A DNA stretch of 6,874 bases from Actinomycetota bacterium (GTDB taxonomy: Bacteria; Actinomycetota; Humimicrobiia; Humimicrobiales; Humimicrobiaceae). Location of the stretch: positions 1 through 6,874 of the forward strand of contig JAGYOJ010000085.1 of the NCBI GenBank assembly GCA_018399435.1, written 5' to 3'. Below the pieces are notes generated by a model. The model searched no databases. It was not told the DNA's origin and worked only from the letters and a program-made list of their open reading frames with translations. Position numbers and translations under genes: made by a program. The stretch's first letter is position 1, and the number at the start of each line of letters is the position of its first letter. Shown here in pieces: positions 1 through 5,710 of this stretch.

Positions 1-366
1 AGATCCTTGAAGCATGGCAATAGTAGAGCCCCCAATAATTTTTCCTATTACTATAGAAGTTCTTGATACGGGAGAGACTAAAACTTCCTTAAGAAAGCCA
101 AATTCCCTGTCCCAAACTATGGACATGGCGCTAAAGAAAGAAGTAAAAAGAACAGTCATGCCAACAATGCCTGGAAACATAAAATTTAGGTAATCCCCGC
201 CACGGCTGCTTCCAAAAAAGGAAAAAGAGCTTGCCAAGCCGCTTCCAAGCACAAACAGGAATAAGATTGGCTGGGCAAATGTTCCTATAATTCTTGGCTT
301 GTCCCTGTAGTATCTTTTGATATCCCTTAACCAAATTGTATATATTCCTAATAATTCTCTTTTCAT
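1..366 (-). CDS. ABC-2 type transporter permease (DrrB-like), 3' end cut by window edge
   Basis: Membrane subunit of an ABC exporter that would pair with the ATPase encoded just upstream. The first 122 residues are visible, reading MKRELLGIYTIWLRDIKRYY and onward without a stop to position 1, so the C-terminal part is missing. Residues about 26-48 (starting IIGTFAQPILFLFVL) and 61-83 form the first hydrophobic segments. The stretch WDREFGFLKEVLVSPVSR (85-102) followed by a GKIIGGSTIAMLQG element is the conserved cytoplasmic signature of ABC-2/DrrB permeases. The ATG at 366 is chosen because AGGAG lies 9 nt upstream and because the family motifs are in this frame. It starts 26 bp after the ATPase stop on the same strand, so the two are almost certainly co-transcribed. 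The substrate cannot be told from sequence; drugs, lipids and antibiotics are typical for the family. Confidence 0.93.
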   Translation of the reverse strand, partial: MKRELLGIYTIWLRDIKRYYRDKPRIIGTFAQPILFLFVLGSGLASSFSFFGSSRGGDYLNFMFPGIVGMTVLFTSFFSAMSIVWDREFGFLKEVLVSPVSRTSIVIGKIIGGSTIAMLQGS

Positions 367-375
367 TATTCAAAT

Positions 376-380
376 CTCCT
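376..380 (-). promoter_or_regulatory. Shine-Dalgarno site of the ABC-2 permease
   Basis: AGGAG on the minus strand, 9 nt before the ATG at 366. It decides the start and frame of the truncated permease over a competing TTG-initiated frame at 373 that gives a cysteine/tryptophan-rich nonsense protein. Confidence 0.7.
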
Positions 381-392
381 CATAAACTAGTC

Positions 393-1376
393 TTAATGCC
401 TCATCCTGGTTCTAGCTTGTAATCTAAACCTGTCCTTTTCATCAAGTGTCTCTTCCCTAATTTCATGGCCAGTTAAATCAAGGAATACATCATTTAAGGT
501 TGGCTTTCTGGAACTAATAGACAATATGTTTACCGGGCAATTTTTAATAAATTCAGGCACGAAACTTGAACTATCTTTAACTTCAAACTTAATACTTTCA
601 CCTTTTTCATCTATTATTGGTTTCTTCTGGACATTCTCTATATAATTTTTTAATTTTAAATTATTTTCTGAAGACACAGTAACAATATCTCCCCCAACTC
701 CCTTTTTTAAATTATCCGGGGTATCCAGGGCAATTATATTACCCTCGTCAATAATGGCTATCCTGTTACAAATTTCAGTTTCATCCATGTAATGGGTTGT
801 TAAAAAAATTGTAATATTGCTGCTTTCTTTTAGTTTTACAATATAATCCCATATTTTATTTCTTGTCTGTGGATCCAAGCCCAGGGTCGGCTCATCTAAG
901 AACAATACTTTTGGATAGTGTATCAGGCCCCTGGCAATTTCAAGCCGCCTTCTCATTCCTCCAGAAAAAGTGCGCACAATATCATTTTCCCTTTTCTCAA
1001 GGTTAACCATTTTTAAGACTTCATCCGCGCGTTGTTTAATAAGATTTCTGGGGACATTATAAAGGAGCGCATGGAAATGAAGGTTTTCAAAGGCTGTTAG
1101 CCTGTCATCTAGTGTTGGGTCTTGGAATACCAAGCCAATACAATTTCTTATCTCATTTCTTTGTGTACCTACATCTTTGCCGCATAAAGTTACATCTCCT
1201 GATGTTTTATTTAAAAGGGTGCAGATAATGTTTATGGTAGTAGTTTTTCCTGCGCCATTAGGGCCTAAAAAACCAAAAATTTCTCCTTCCTCAACTTCAA
1301 ATGAGATATTATTAACTGCAGTCAATTTTCCAAACTTTTTAATTAAATTTTTAACTTTTATAACTTTATTTTCCAT
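393..1376 (-). CDS. ABC transporter ATP-binding protein, DrrA-like exporter ATPase
   Basis: Cytoplasmic ATPase (327 aa) that powers the adjacent ABC-2 permease. All nucleotide-binding motifs are present: Walker A GPNGAGKTT (38-46), Q-loop Gln85 in GLVFQDPTLD, signature TFSGGMRRR (136-144), Walker B KVLFLDEP (156-163) with Asp161 and Glu162, D-loop LGLD (165-168), and the switch His195 in TTHYMDE. The C-terminal extension of about 100 residues, with RKPTLNDVFLDLTG (290-303), is typical of the DrrA/daunorubicin-resistance branch, and total length fits that family. It begins 5 bp after the marR stop and has no clear Shine-Dalgarno, so translational coupling to marR is likely. The permease follows after 26 bp. 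The last residues (RFRLQARTRMRH) are unusually basic, of unknown meaning. Role as an exporter ATPase is secure; substrate unknown. Confidence 0.97.
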   Translation of the reverse strand: MENKVIKVKNLIKKFGKLTAVNNISFEVEEGEIFGFLGPNGAGKTTTINIICTLLNKTSGDVTLCGKDVGTQRNEIRNCIGLVFQDPTLDDRLTAFENLHFHALLYNVPRNLIKQRADEVLKMVNLEKRENDIVRTFSGGMRRRLEIARGLIHYPKVLFLDEPTLGLDPQTRNKIWDYIVKLKESSNITIFLTTHYMDETEICNRIAIIDEGNIIALDTPDNLKKGVGGDIVTVSSENNLKLKNYIENVQKKPIIDEKGESIKFEVKDSSSFVPEFIKNCPVNILSISSRKPTLNDVFLDLTGHEIREETLDEKDRFRLQARTRMRH

Positions 1377-1381
1377 AATAT

Positions 1382-1828
1382 TTAATTTTCTAAATTTGAT
1401 AATATTTCCTCTAAAATTCTTAAAAGATCTTTCCGGTCCTTAACTGGTATAGATTCAATTAACTTTTTTGTAAGTTTTTTTCTTTCCTCCCTTTTCTTTT
1501 CTAATATGTTTTTGCCAAAATCAGTTAAGCACAATTTTACAGATCTTCTATTTTTTGGATCATTATATCTTTTTGCCCAATTATTTTTTACCAGCCTATC
1601 AGCAAATGCTGTAGCAGATGGAGAAGAAATATCTAGATTCTGGGCCAGTTCTTTCATGGTTATTTCTTCTTTTTGGTCAATTAATAATAATGCGTGCATT
1701 TGCAAAGGGTTTATTCTGCTTCCATTTTTGCACTCAATGACCATGTTTTTTTTGACATTCCTGCTTATTTTTAAAAATAAAGATATAATTTTTTCTGATA
1801 AGTTTTCCACTGTTAAACCTTCTAACAT
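1382..1828 (-). CDS. MarR-family transcriptional regulator
   Basis: Winged helix-turn-helix repressor (148 aa from the ATG), the size usual for MarR. The DNA-binding domain is clear: helix ITMKELAQNLDI (56-67), recognition helix region SPSATAFADRLVKNNW (69-84), then the wing YNDPKNRRSVKLCLT (88-102) with the Asp90/Arg94/Arg95 pattern typical of MarR wings. The flanking helices, including a lysine-rich C-terminal helix, would form the dimer interface. It is the first gene of the exporter operon and almost certainly senses a ligand related to the exporter substrate. An 11-bp palindrome at its own predicted transcription start suggests autorepression. Start choice is open: the ATG at 1828 has no Shine-Dalgarno, whereas a GTG at 1810 has AGAAGG 7 nt upstream and would give a 142-residue protein starting at residue 7. 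The domain is unaffected either way. Confidence 0.93.
   Translation of the reverse strand: MLEGLTVENLSEKIISLFLKISRNVKKNMVIECKNGSRINPLQMHALLLIDQKEEITMKELAQNLDISSPSATAFADRLVKNNWAKRYNDPKNRRSVKLCLTDFGKNILEKKREERKKLTKKLIESIPVKDRKDLLRILEEILSNLEN
1818..1823 (-). promoter_or_regulatory. Candidate Shine-Dalgarno for an alternative GTG start of marR
   Basis: AGAAGG on the minus strand lies 7 nt before a GTG at 1810-1808, inside the first codons of the longer reading. With transcription predicted to start near 1837, it gives an ordinary leader of about 27 nt. The ATG at 1828 would leave a leader of only 8-9 nt with no ribosome site. Confidence 0.4.
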
Positions 1829-1833
1829 TTAGT

Positions 1834-1844
1834 TACTTGAAGTA
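1834..1844. promoter_or_regulatory. Candidate MarR operator (11-bp palindrome)
   Basis: TACTTGAAGTA is a perfect dyad around a central G. It begins on the last base of the marR -10 box and covers the predicted transcription start, where a bound dimer would block initiation. MarR proteins commonly bind short near-palindromes at their own promoters. The assignment to this MarR is inference from position. Confidence 0.45.
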
Positions 1845-1873
1845 TTTTACTAAAGAAAAATCAATTATGTCAA
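1844..1873 (-). promoter_or_regulatory. Promoter of the marR-ABC exporter operon
   Basis: On the minus strand a perfect -35 TTGACA (1873-1868) is followed after 18 bp by a -10 TAAAAT (1849-1844, 5 of 6 consensus). Predicted transcription start is about 1837. It is the only strong promoter-like pair upstream of marR and would serve all three operon genes. Confidence 0.6.
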
Positions 1874-1892
1874 TAACTTATAGAAAAACAGC

Positions 1893-1921
1893 TTGAATAA
1901 TTTAATTTTTTAATATGTAAT
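1893..1921 (+). promoter_or_regulatory. Candidate promoter of the alpha/beta hydrolase gene
   Basis: TTGAAT (1893-1898, 4 of 6) is spaced 17 bp from TGTAAT (1916-1921, 5 of 6). Transcription would start near 1928, leaving about 26 nt before the TTG start and a Shine-Dalgarno in the leader. It is back-to-back with the marR promoter; the two -35 boxes are separated by 19 bp. Confidence 0.4.
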
Positions 1922-1942
1922 AATTAAAACACAAATTTTATC

Positions 1943-1947
1943 AAGGA
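1943..1947 (+). promoter_or_regulatory. Shine-Dalgarno supporting a TTG start
   Basis: AAGGA lies 6 nt upstream of the TTG at 1954. No ATG in frame gives a comparable N-terminus, and the TTG start yields a basic MKKKAK followed directly by a hydrophobic anchor. Confidence 0.6.
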
Positions 1948-1953
1948 AAGAAT

Positions 1954-2889
1954 TTGAAAAAGAAAGCAAAGGCTATAATAGCAGTAGCTATTATTTTAGT
2001 AATTTCAATTCTCCTATCTTCTTATATCTTATTTGTAAATTACAGGGTTGATGCATTTGCCAGTGAGAAAATAATAAATTCTAATATAGCTGGGGAATAT
2101 ATTAAAATAAGGGGCGCTGGCATACATTACATAGAAAAGGGAAAAGGCGATAAAAATATACTGTTAGTCCATGGTTTTGGGGGAGGAACATATAGTTACA
2201 GGCATAATATAGAAGAATTAGCAAAAAATTATAAGGTATATGCAATTGACCTGAAAGGCTTTGGCTATTCACAAAGACCTTATGATTCAGACTATTCACA
2301 CCAAGAGCAGGCAAAAATAATATTAGAATTTTTAGAAAAAAAGGATATAGATAAAGTGACAGCTTTTGGGCATTCAATGGGAGGCAGCATATTGCTTTTA
2401 GCCTATGATATTGACCCAGCACGATTTGAAAAGCTTGTTCTTATTGATAGCGCGGGCCTAAATGAAAGCTCTTTTAAATTTTCAAAATTTATGAATCAAC
2501 CTATTGTAAATATTATTTATTACAATTATGTAGTTAACAAAGATAAATTTGTTAATTTTTTAAAATCAGCCTACTTTGATAAATCTTTTGTTGATAAAAA
2601 TTTAATAGATTTATATTATAGCCCGCTAAAAATTAGAAATACCAATATTGTTTTAAAAGAGATAATTAAAGATGTCCAGCCTTATACAGTAGAAAATATT
2701 CTAAAAAATATAAATGTTCCAGTTTTAATTGTATGGGGAGATAAAGATACCTGGATAGATAAAAAATACGCATATGAATTTAGAAAAAAAATAGAAGGCT
2801 CTAAATTAGAAATTATTTTAAATGCAGGGCATTTACCAATGGAAGAAAAATATTCTGCTTTTAATAAAATAATATCAGATTTTTTATAA
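1954..2889 (+). CDS. Membrane-anchored alpha/beta-fold hydrolase
   Basis: A 311-residue serine hydrolase of the alpha/beta-fold superfamily. Residues 1-6 (MKKKAK) are basic and 7-28 form one hydrophobic segment without an evident cleavage site, so the enzyme is probably anchored with its catalytic domain outside the membrane. The oxyanion-hole motif HGFGGG is at 73-78, the strand-turn DLKGFGYSQRP at 99-109, and the nucleophile elbow GHSMGG at 139-144 puts the catalytic Ser at 141. The likely acid is Asp265 in WGDKDTW and the catalytic His is His293 in AGHLPMEE. The cap region (about 170-240) is rich in Lys, Tyr and Asn. Such motifs occur in lipases, esterases, epoxide hydrolases and haloalkane dehalogenases. 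A Ser nucleophile excludes the last two, leaving an esterase or lipase-like activity of unknown substrate. It starts with TTG and is divergent from marR. Confidence 0.92.
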   Translation: MKKKAKAIIAVAIILVISILLSSYILFVNYRVDAFASEKIINSNIAGEYIKIRGAGIHYIEKGKGDKNILLVHGFGGGTYSYRHNIEELAKNYKVYAIDLKGFGYSQRPYDSDYSHQEQAKIILEFLEKKDIDKVTAFGHSMGGSILLLAYDIDPARFEKLVLIDSAGLNESSFKFSKFMNQPIVNIIYYNYVVNKDKFVNFLKSAYFDKSFVDKNLIDLYYSPLKIRNTNIVLKEIIKDVQPYTVENILKNINVPVLIVWGDKDTWIDKKYAYEFRKKIEGSKLEIILNAGHLPMEEKYSAFNKIISDFL

Positions 2890-3492
2890 GCAGCATTAGA
2901 ATTGCCATATCTTATTTACTAGCTAAAATTTAATATTCTATAGATTTAATGCTTATCTACCATTTTTTACAGGATTGAATATGATATTAATTGGATGATT
3001 CAAAAGTGCTGAAAAAGAGGTTTAAAACCGGTGACATTTATACAATAGAGGAGAGGGGAATAAGGCTTTCTATTTTTGGATCTTAAATATTTAAGGCATT
3101 TATTGTCCGGTCGGTAAATCTTCTAAAAAAATAATCTTACCGGTGTTTACAGGAAGCTTGGATATATAGAAGGCATATATGAAAAAGATTTTCTATATGA
3201 ATCCGGGCTTGCTGATATCAATGAAGAGAATATATATTGACCTATATGCTTTTTCTGGATAATTGCAGGACAAAACAAAAATTATTGCTGATACCCTATC
3301 CCCTGAACTGAACCATATTGTGAATGCTGAAAATGTAGGTCCGGTAAGGTTGGTAGAATACGAAAGGAGGGCCCTGGAACAGGAGCTTAAAGTGGCATAT
3401 AGATTAAATTTTATATGTTTTAGAAAATATTAAAGACAGTTCTGTATGCTAGCGGCATTTTAATTTAAAGGCTCGGAATTAGGTTAATAATA
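2890..3492. other. Gene-free stretch with decayed coding remnants
   Basis: The 603 bases between the convergent ends of the hydrolase and the AAA_14 gene contain no intact gene. The middle part (2991-3433) reads as coding-like peptides in three successive plus-strand frames and is listed separately. No convincing stem-loop with a T-run was found for either flanking gene. An AGCATTA/TAATGCT pair (2892-2898 and 2947-2953) is too widely spaced to be called a terminator. Confidence 0.6.
2991..3433 (+). pseudogene. Probable frameshifted gene remnant of unknown family
   Basis: Coding-like peptide runs through all three plus-strand frames in order. From 2991 one frame gives 31 residues including KKRFKTGDIYTIEERG and ending at a TAA at 3084. 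From 3079 the next frame gives LKYLRHLLSGR, two stops (3115, 3124), then a run with VYRKLGYIEGIYEKDFLYES and GLADINEENIY, ending at a TGA at 3238. The third frame picks up at an AT-dinucleotide run near 3230 with YIDLYAFSG, a TAA at 3260, then ADTLSPELNHIVNAENVGPV and RLVEYERRALEQELK, ending at 3431. The mixed charged and hydrophobic composition, with Gly, Pro and Glu-rich helices, looks like real protein rather than chance translation of AT-rich DNA. I do not recognise the family. A non-coding region with chance open frames cannot be excluded. Confidence 0.45.
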
Positions 3493-4635
3493 TTATTTCT
3501 GTTTTAGGATTGCTGTTAAGTTTTCTAAGGTATATTTAATTGGCAGAATCTTTATATTACCTTCCCTTAAAATTCTTTTCCCTCCATAAATCATGTAAGT
3601 TTGCGCTTCGGGATAATCTTTTAAAAAAGACCGCAGGCCCCGGGTGTGTTTGGCAGTAATTTTATTTCTTCTCTTTATCTCAAATGCCAATATTCCCCTT
3701 TTTCCGTAAAAAACGAAATCAACTTCCTGCCCGTTACTTGTCCTCCAGTAATAGATCTTGTAGCCAAGTTTGAGGTAGTCATTTACTGCAAATGCTTCCT
3801 GGAAAAACAGGCTTTCAAAAGCTATTCCCTCTGCTTCCTGTGGGGAATCTAGGGGACCAGCTGGCCTTATAGTCCTATAGATGCCTACATCAAAATAGTA
3901 AAATTTTGGATGGGAAACCAATCTTCTTTTTGCGCGTTTGGTAAAGACTGGTATTCTATAAGCAATCATCAAGTCTTCAAGAATTGTAAAATAGTTTTCA
4001 ACAATCTTTCTCCCAACTGAACTTTCCCTTGCAACTTCTGAAATATTTAAAACTTCTCCCTGGGAAAAACTGGCAGACTCCATAAACCGCGCGAATGCTC
4101 CAAGATTTCTGGTTAAGCCTTCCTGCCTTACTTCTTCCTGTAGGTAGGTCTGTATATAGCTTTCTAAAAATCTGTCTGGATTATCTTCTGTGTAAACAGG
4201 AGGCAAATTGCCATATAATAGTGAATGCTTTAAGCTAAAGTCCCGGCTCAGCTCGGGTACTGTAAGGGGGTGCATAAAATAAGTCAATGCCCTTCCTGCC
4301 AAAAGGTTAGGCCCATTTCTTTTTAGCTTTCTGGCACTGGAACCAGTTAAGACAAATTTATAATGGTTATTTTCAATAAGCCTGTGGACTTCATTTAAAA
4401 GATCGGGTATTCTCTGTACTTCATCTATTACGACCCAGTCTTTAAAATCAGCAGGTATGTAATTTTCCAGTCTCTGGGGGTCTGCCAGTAACTCATTGTA
4501 AAGCCTTGATTCAAGCAGATCTAGATATATGCCTTCTCTGAAAGTACTTTTTACCCAGGTGGTTTTTCCAGTTCCCCTTGGGCCAAACAAAAAAAAGCTT
4601 TTATTTTTAGGATATTTTATTATTCTGGAATACAT
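3493..4635 (-). CDS. AAA_14/DUF4143 ATP-binding protein
   Basis: A 380-residue protein of the widespread AAA_14 plus DUF4143 architecture, common in anaerobes and of poorly defined function. The N-terminal ATPase shows Walker A GPRGTGKTT (18-26), Walker B VVIDEVQ (68-74), a sensor LTGSSARK (96-103) and the AGRA motif (113-116). A putative winged-helix section (about 175-225, NISEVARESSVGRKIVENYF) follows. The C-terminal DUF4143 part carries a PD-(D/E)xK nuclease-like pattern: Glu274 in GIAFESLFF, Asp306 in NGQEVDFVF, and Glu319/Lys321 in FEIKRR. Length and the start MYSRIIKYPKNKSFFLFGPR match the family, which supports the ATG at 4635. There is no usable Shine-Dalgarno. The predicted promoter places the transcript start at or next to the ATG, so the mRNA may be leaderless. 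Three phased inverted repeats cover the promoter and start codon. It appears monocistronic. Whether the nuclease-like site is active is unknown. Confidence 0.95.
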   Translation of the reverse strand: MYSRIIKYPKNKSFFLFGPRGTGKTTWVKSTFREGIYLDLLESRLYNELLADPQRLENYIPADFKDWVVIDEVQRIPDLLNEVHRLIENNHYKFVLTGSSARKLKRNGPNLLAGRALTYFMHPLTVPELSRDFSLKHSLLYGNLPPVYTEDNPDRFLESYIQTYLQEEVRQEGLTRNLGAFARFMESASFSQGEVLNISEVARESSVGRKIVENYFTILEDLMIAYRIPVFTKRAKRRLVSHPKFYYFDVGIYRTIRPAGPLDSPQEAEGIAFESLFFQEAFAVNDYLKLGYKIYYWRTSNGQEVDFVFYGKRGILAFEIKRRNKITAKHTRGLRSFLKDYPEAQTYMIYGGKRILREGNIKILPIKYTLENLTAILKQK

Positions 4636-4721
4636 AACTCCATTTTACATGTTTTTTTGGAATAGTCAATTCCATTTTACATTGTTTTTTGGAAATATTG
4701 ATTCCATTTATAGTAAAATAT
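4626..4721. repeat. Three tandem 32-bp units, each carrying a 17-bp inverted repeat
   Basis: Inverted repeats start at 4626, 4658 and 4690, exactly 32 bp apart. Plus-strand sequences are TGGAATACATAACTCCA, TGGAATAGTCAATTCCA and TGGAAATATTGATTCCA. The middle one has perfect 6-bp arms around 5 bp; the outer two match at 5 of 6 arm pairs. Each is followed by a 15-bp T-rich spacer; the first two spacers are near-identical (TTTTACATGTTTTTT, TTTTACATTGTTTTT) and the third has diverged. Units 1 and 2 match at 26 of 32 positions. A 32-bp period is about three helical turns, so the dyads face the same side of the DNA. Unit 1 overlaps the first three codons of the AAA_14 gene. Read as an operator array; hairpins in RNA are less likely because transcription probably starts inside unit 1. 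Confidence 0.85.
4642..4669 (-). promoter_or_regulatory. Promoter of the AAA_14/DUF4143 gene, embedded in the repeat array
   Basis: On the minus strand TTGACT (4669-4664) is followed after 16 bp by TAAAAT (4647-4642). The -35 box lies in the centre of inverted repeat 2, the -10 box fills the spacer, and inverted repeat 1 covers the predicted start (about 4635-4636), which coincides with the ATG. A protein on repeats 1 and 2 would occlude polymerase. Confidence 0.55.
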
Positions 4722-5307
4722 TTTAGAGCTTGTCACATATGAAATAAATGTTTAATATTATCCATTTAATTTCAATAAAATCTTAATTATTAATGCTGGA
4801 ATAGGCCTCATCTGATATTGTGACATTTTCTTTATAGTGCTGTTGCTGGTATTAAATAGATTTAATATATGGCAAAAAGCTAATATTATCAGAGCTAATG
4901 CGATTAATGGGGAAAACCTCCTACTTATACTAATCCTATAATTATTATTGCCAAAAAAGTTATAACCAGCCTGGATAAGGCATTGTACGTGCTTTTACTG
5001 AAATAATGTTGTAATCAATGATGGCAAATATATAAGGTTGTAGCTATTGTTATTTAATATTTATACAAACGCCGGTAAAAATATATAAGGGGTTTAACAA
5101 CTACTGGCTTAGAAGGCATGGTAATTGTTACTATTAAGAAGATGGAAAAAGATTTAGGGCATAATAATATTTATAATAATCCTAATAATTTTGTGCAACC
5201 AATTACCATATAGAATTTAGCTACTGATATTAAAAATTCTTAAAAGATAAATTTAAAACAATATTAGCATTAGGAGAGTTTATTGAAGAAAGCTTATTTT
5301 TATAAAA
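4722..5307. other. Gene-free stretch, no gene recognised
   Basis: This AT-rich region holds only short open frames. A 78-codon minus-strand stop-free run (4761-4994) is hydrophobic in the middle but has no ATG, GTG or TTG before its last quarter. A plus-strand frame ending at 4938 and interrupted by a TGA reads YCDIFFIVLLLVLNRFN and may be a membrane-protein relic. A 31-codon frame from ATG 5118 to TAG 5213 lacks a good ribosome site. A perfect 10-bp inverted repeat (5118-5127 and 5200-5209) flanks that frame. The region could be a decayed gene, but no family is identifiable. Confidence 0.5.
5118..5209. repeat. Perfect 10-bp inverted repeat, 72 bp apart
   Basis: ATGGTAATTG at 5118-5127 is matched by CAATTACCAT at 5200-5209. 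No target-site duplication or transposase is seen, so this may be chance in AT-rich DNA. Confidence 0.25.
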
Positions 5308-5700
5308 TTAATTTACTTTAATATTAACTTCAAAAGTCTCTTCTGGGGACTTTCCTTCTTCCCATTCCCTTTTATATTCGATTATTAAATTTGCTGTCCC
5401 TTTTCCTGTGGCCTTAAAGGTAAAAATTTGTTCTCCACCAACTCCGACTTTATCAGTAGTTTCTGCTTTATAATTTTTATTTATTAGCTCTAAATTACCG
5501 ATTTTGCTATTTTCTGAAATATACCAATCGAACCCAGTAGTTGGATTAGATTCCAAAGTTATGGTTATATCTTGGCCTTTAGCGCAATTAATGGTTTTAC
5601 CATTTGCCTCTTCTGTAAGATTTATTTCTCCAGAAGAACAAGAAATCATGAAAATTAGAAAAATGATAGTAATTAAAATAATGGTAACTTTAGATCTCAT
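5308..5700 (-). CDS. Chagasin-like (I42) protease inhibitor lipoprotein
   Basis: A 130-residue predicted lipoprotein. MRSK, a hydrophobic stretch (5-19) and a lipobox-like MISC place the lipidated Cys at 21, so the mature protein sits on the outer face of the cytoplasmic membrane. The mature part shows the three loop motifs of the chagasin/I42 cysteine-protease inhibitor fold in order: NPTTGFDW (52-59), GVGGEQIFTFKA (86-97) and YKREWEE (109-115), the last corresponding to the RPW-E loop of the family. Length fits chagasin plus a signal peptide. Members of the family inhibit papain-like cysteine proteases; the target here is unknown and no such protease is in the window. The ATG at 5700 is preferred because AAAGGAG precedes it and the signal peptide begins there. 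An in-frame TTG at 5745 would add 15 charged residues and bury the signal. It lies 107 bp after the DUF4432 gene on the same strand. Confidence 0.87.
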   Translation of the reverse strand: MRSKVTIILITIIFLIFMISCSSGEINLTEEANGKTINCAKGQDITITLESNPTTGFDWYISENSKIGNLELINKNYKAETTDKVGVGGEQIFTFKATGKGTANLIIEYKREWEEGKSPEETFEVNIKVN

Positions 5701-5703
5701 ATG

Positions 5704-5710
5704 CTCCTTT
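5704..5710 (-). promoter_or_regulatory. Shine-Dalgarno deciding the lipoprotein start
   Basis: AAAGGAG on the minus strand ends 3 nt before the ATG at 5700. It is a strong match with a slightly short spacer, and it favours this start over the upstream in-frame TTG at 5745. Confidence 0.6.

Noticed and set aside
131..373. 80-codon minus-strand open frame starting at TTG 373
   Set aside because: It overlaps the permease in another frame and gives a composition unlike any protein family. The alternative frame from ATG 366 has the ABC-2 permease signature and a Shine-Dalgarno.
2892..2953. AGCATTA/TAATGCT inverted pair after the hydrolase
   Set aside because: The loop of 48 nt and the AT-rich 7-bp arms make it a poor terminator; expected by chance in such DNA.
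3112..3142. CGGTAA ... TTACCG stem with a 19-nt loop
   Set aside because: The stem is only 6 bp, there is no T-run, and it lies within the frameshifted remnant. Not a credible terminator or riboswitch.
3362..3369. AAAGGAGG, a strong Shine-Dalgarno-like sequence on the plus strand
   Set aside because: No ATG, GTG or TTG follows at a usable distance with an open frame. In the remnant's frame it encodes the Glu-Arg-Arg of a coding-like peptide.
4714..4725. 12-bp palindrome TAAAATATTTTA next to the repeat array
   Set aside because: It is pure A/T, common in this base composition, and out of register with the three 32-bp units.
4797..4804. Isolated TGGAATAG resembling the start of repeat unit 2
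   Set aside because: The second arm (ATTCCA) is missing and the distance from unit 3 (107 bp) is not a multiple of 32.
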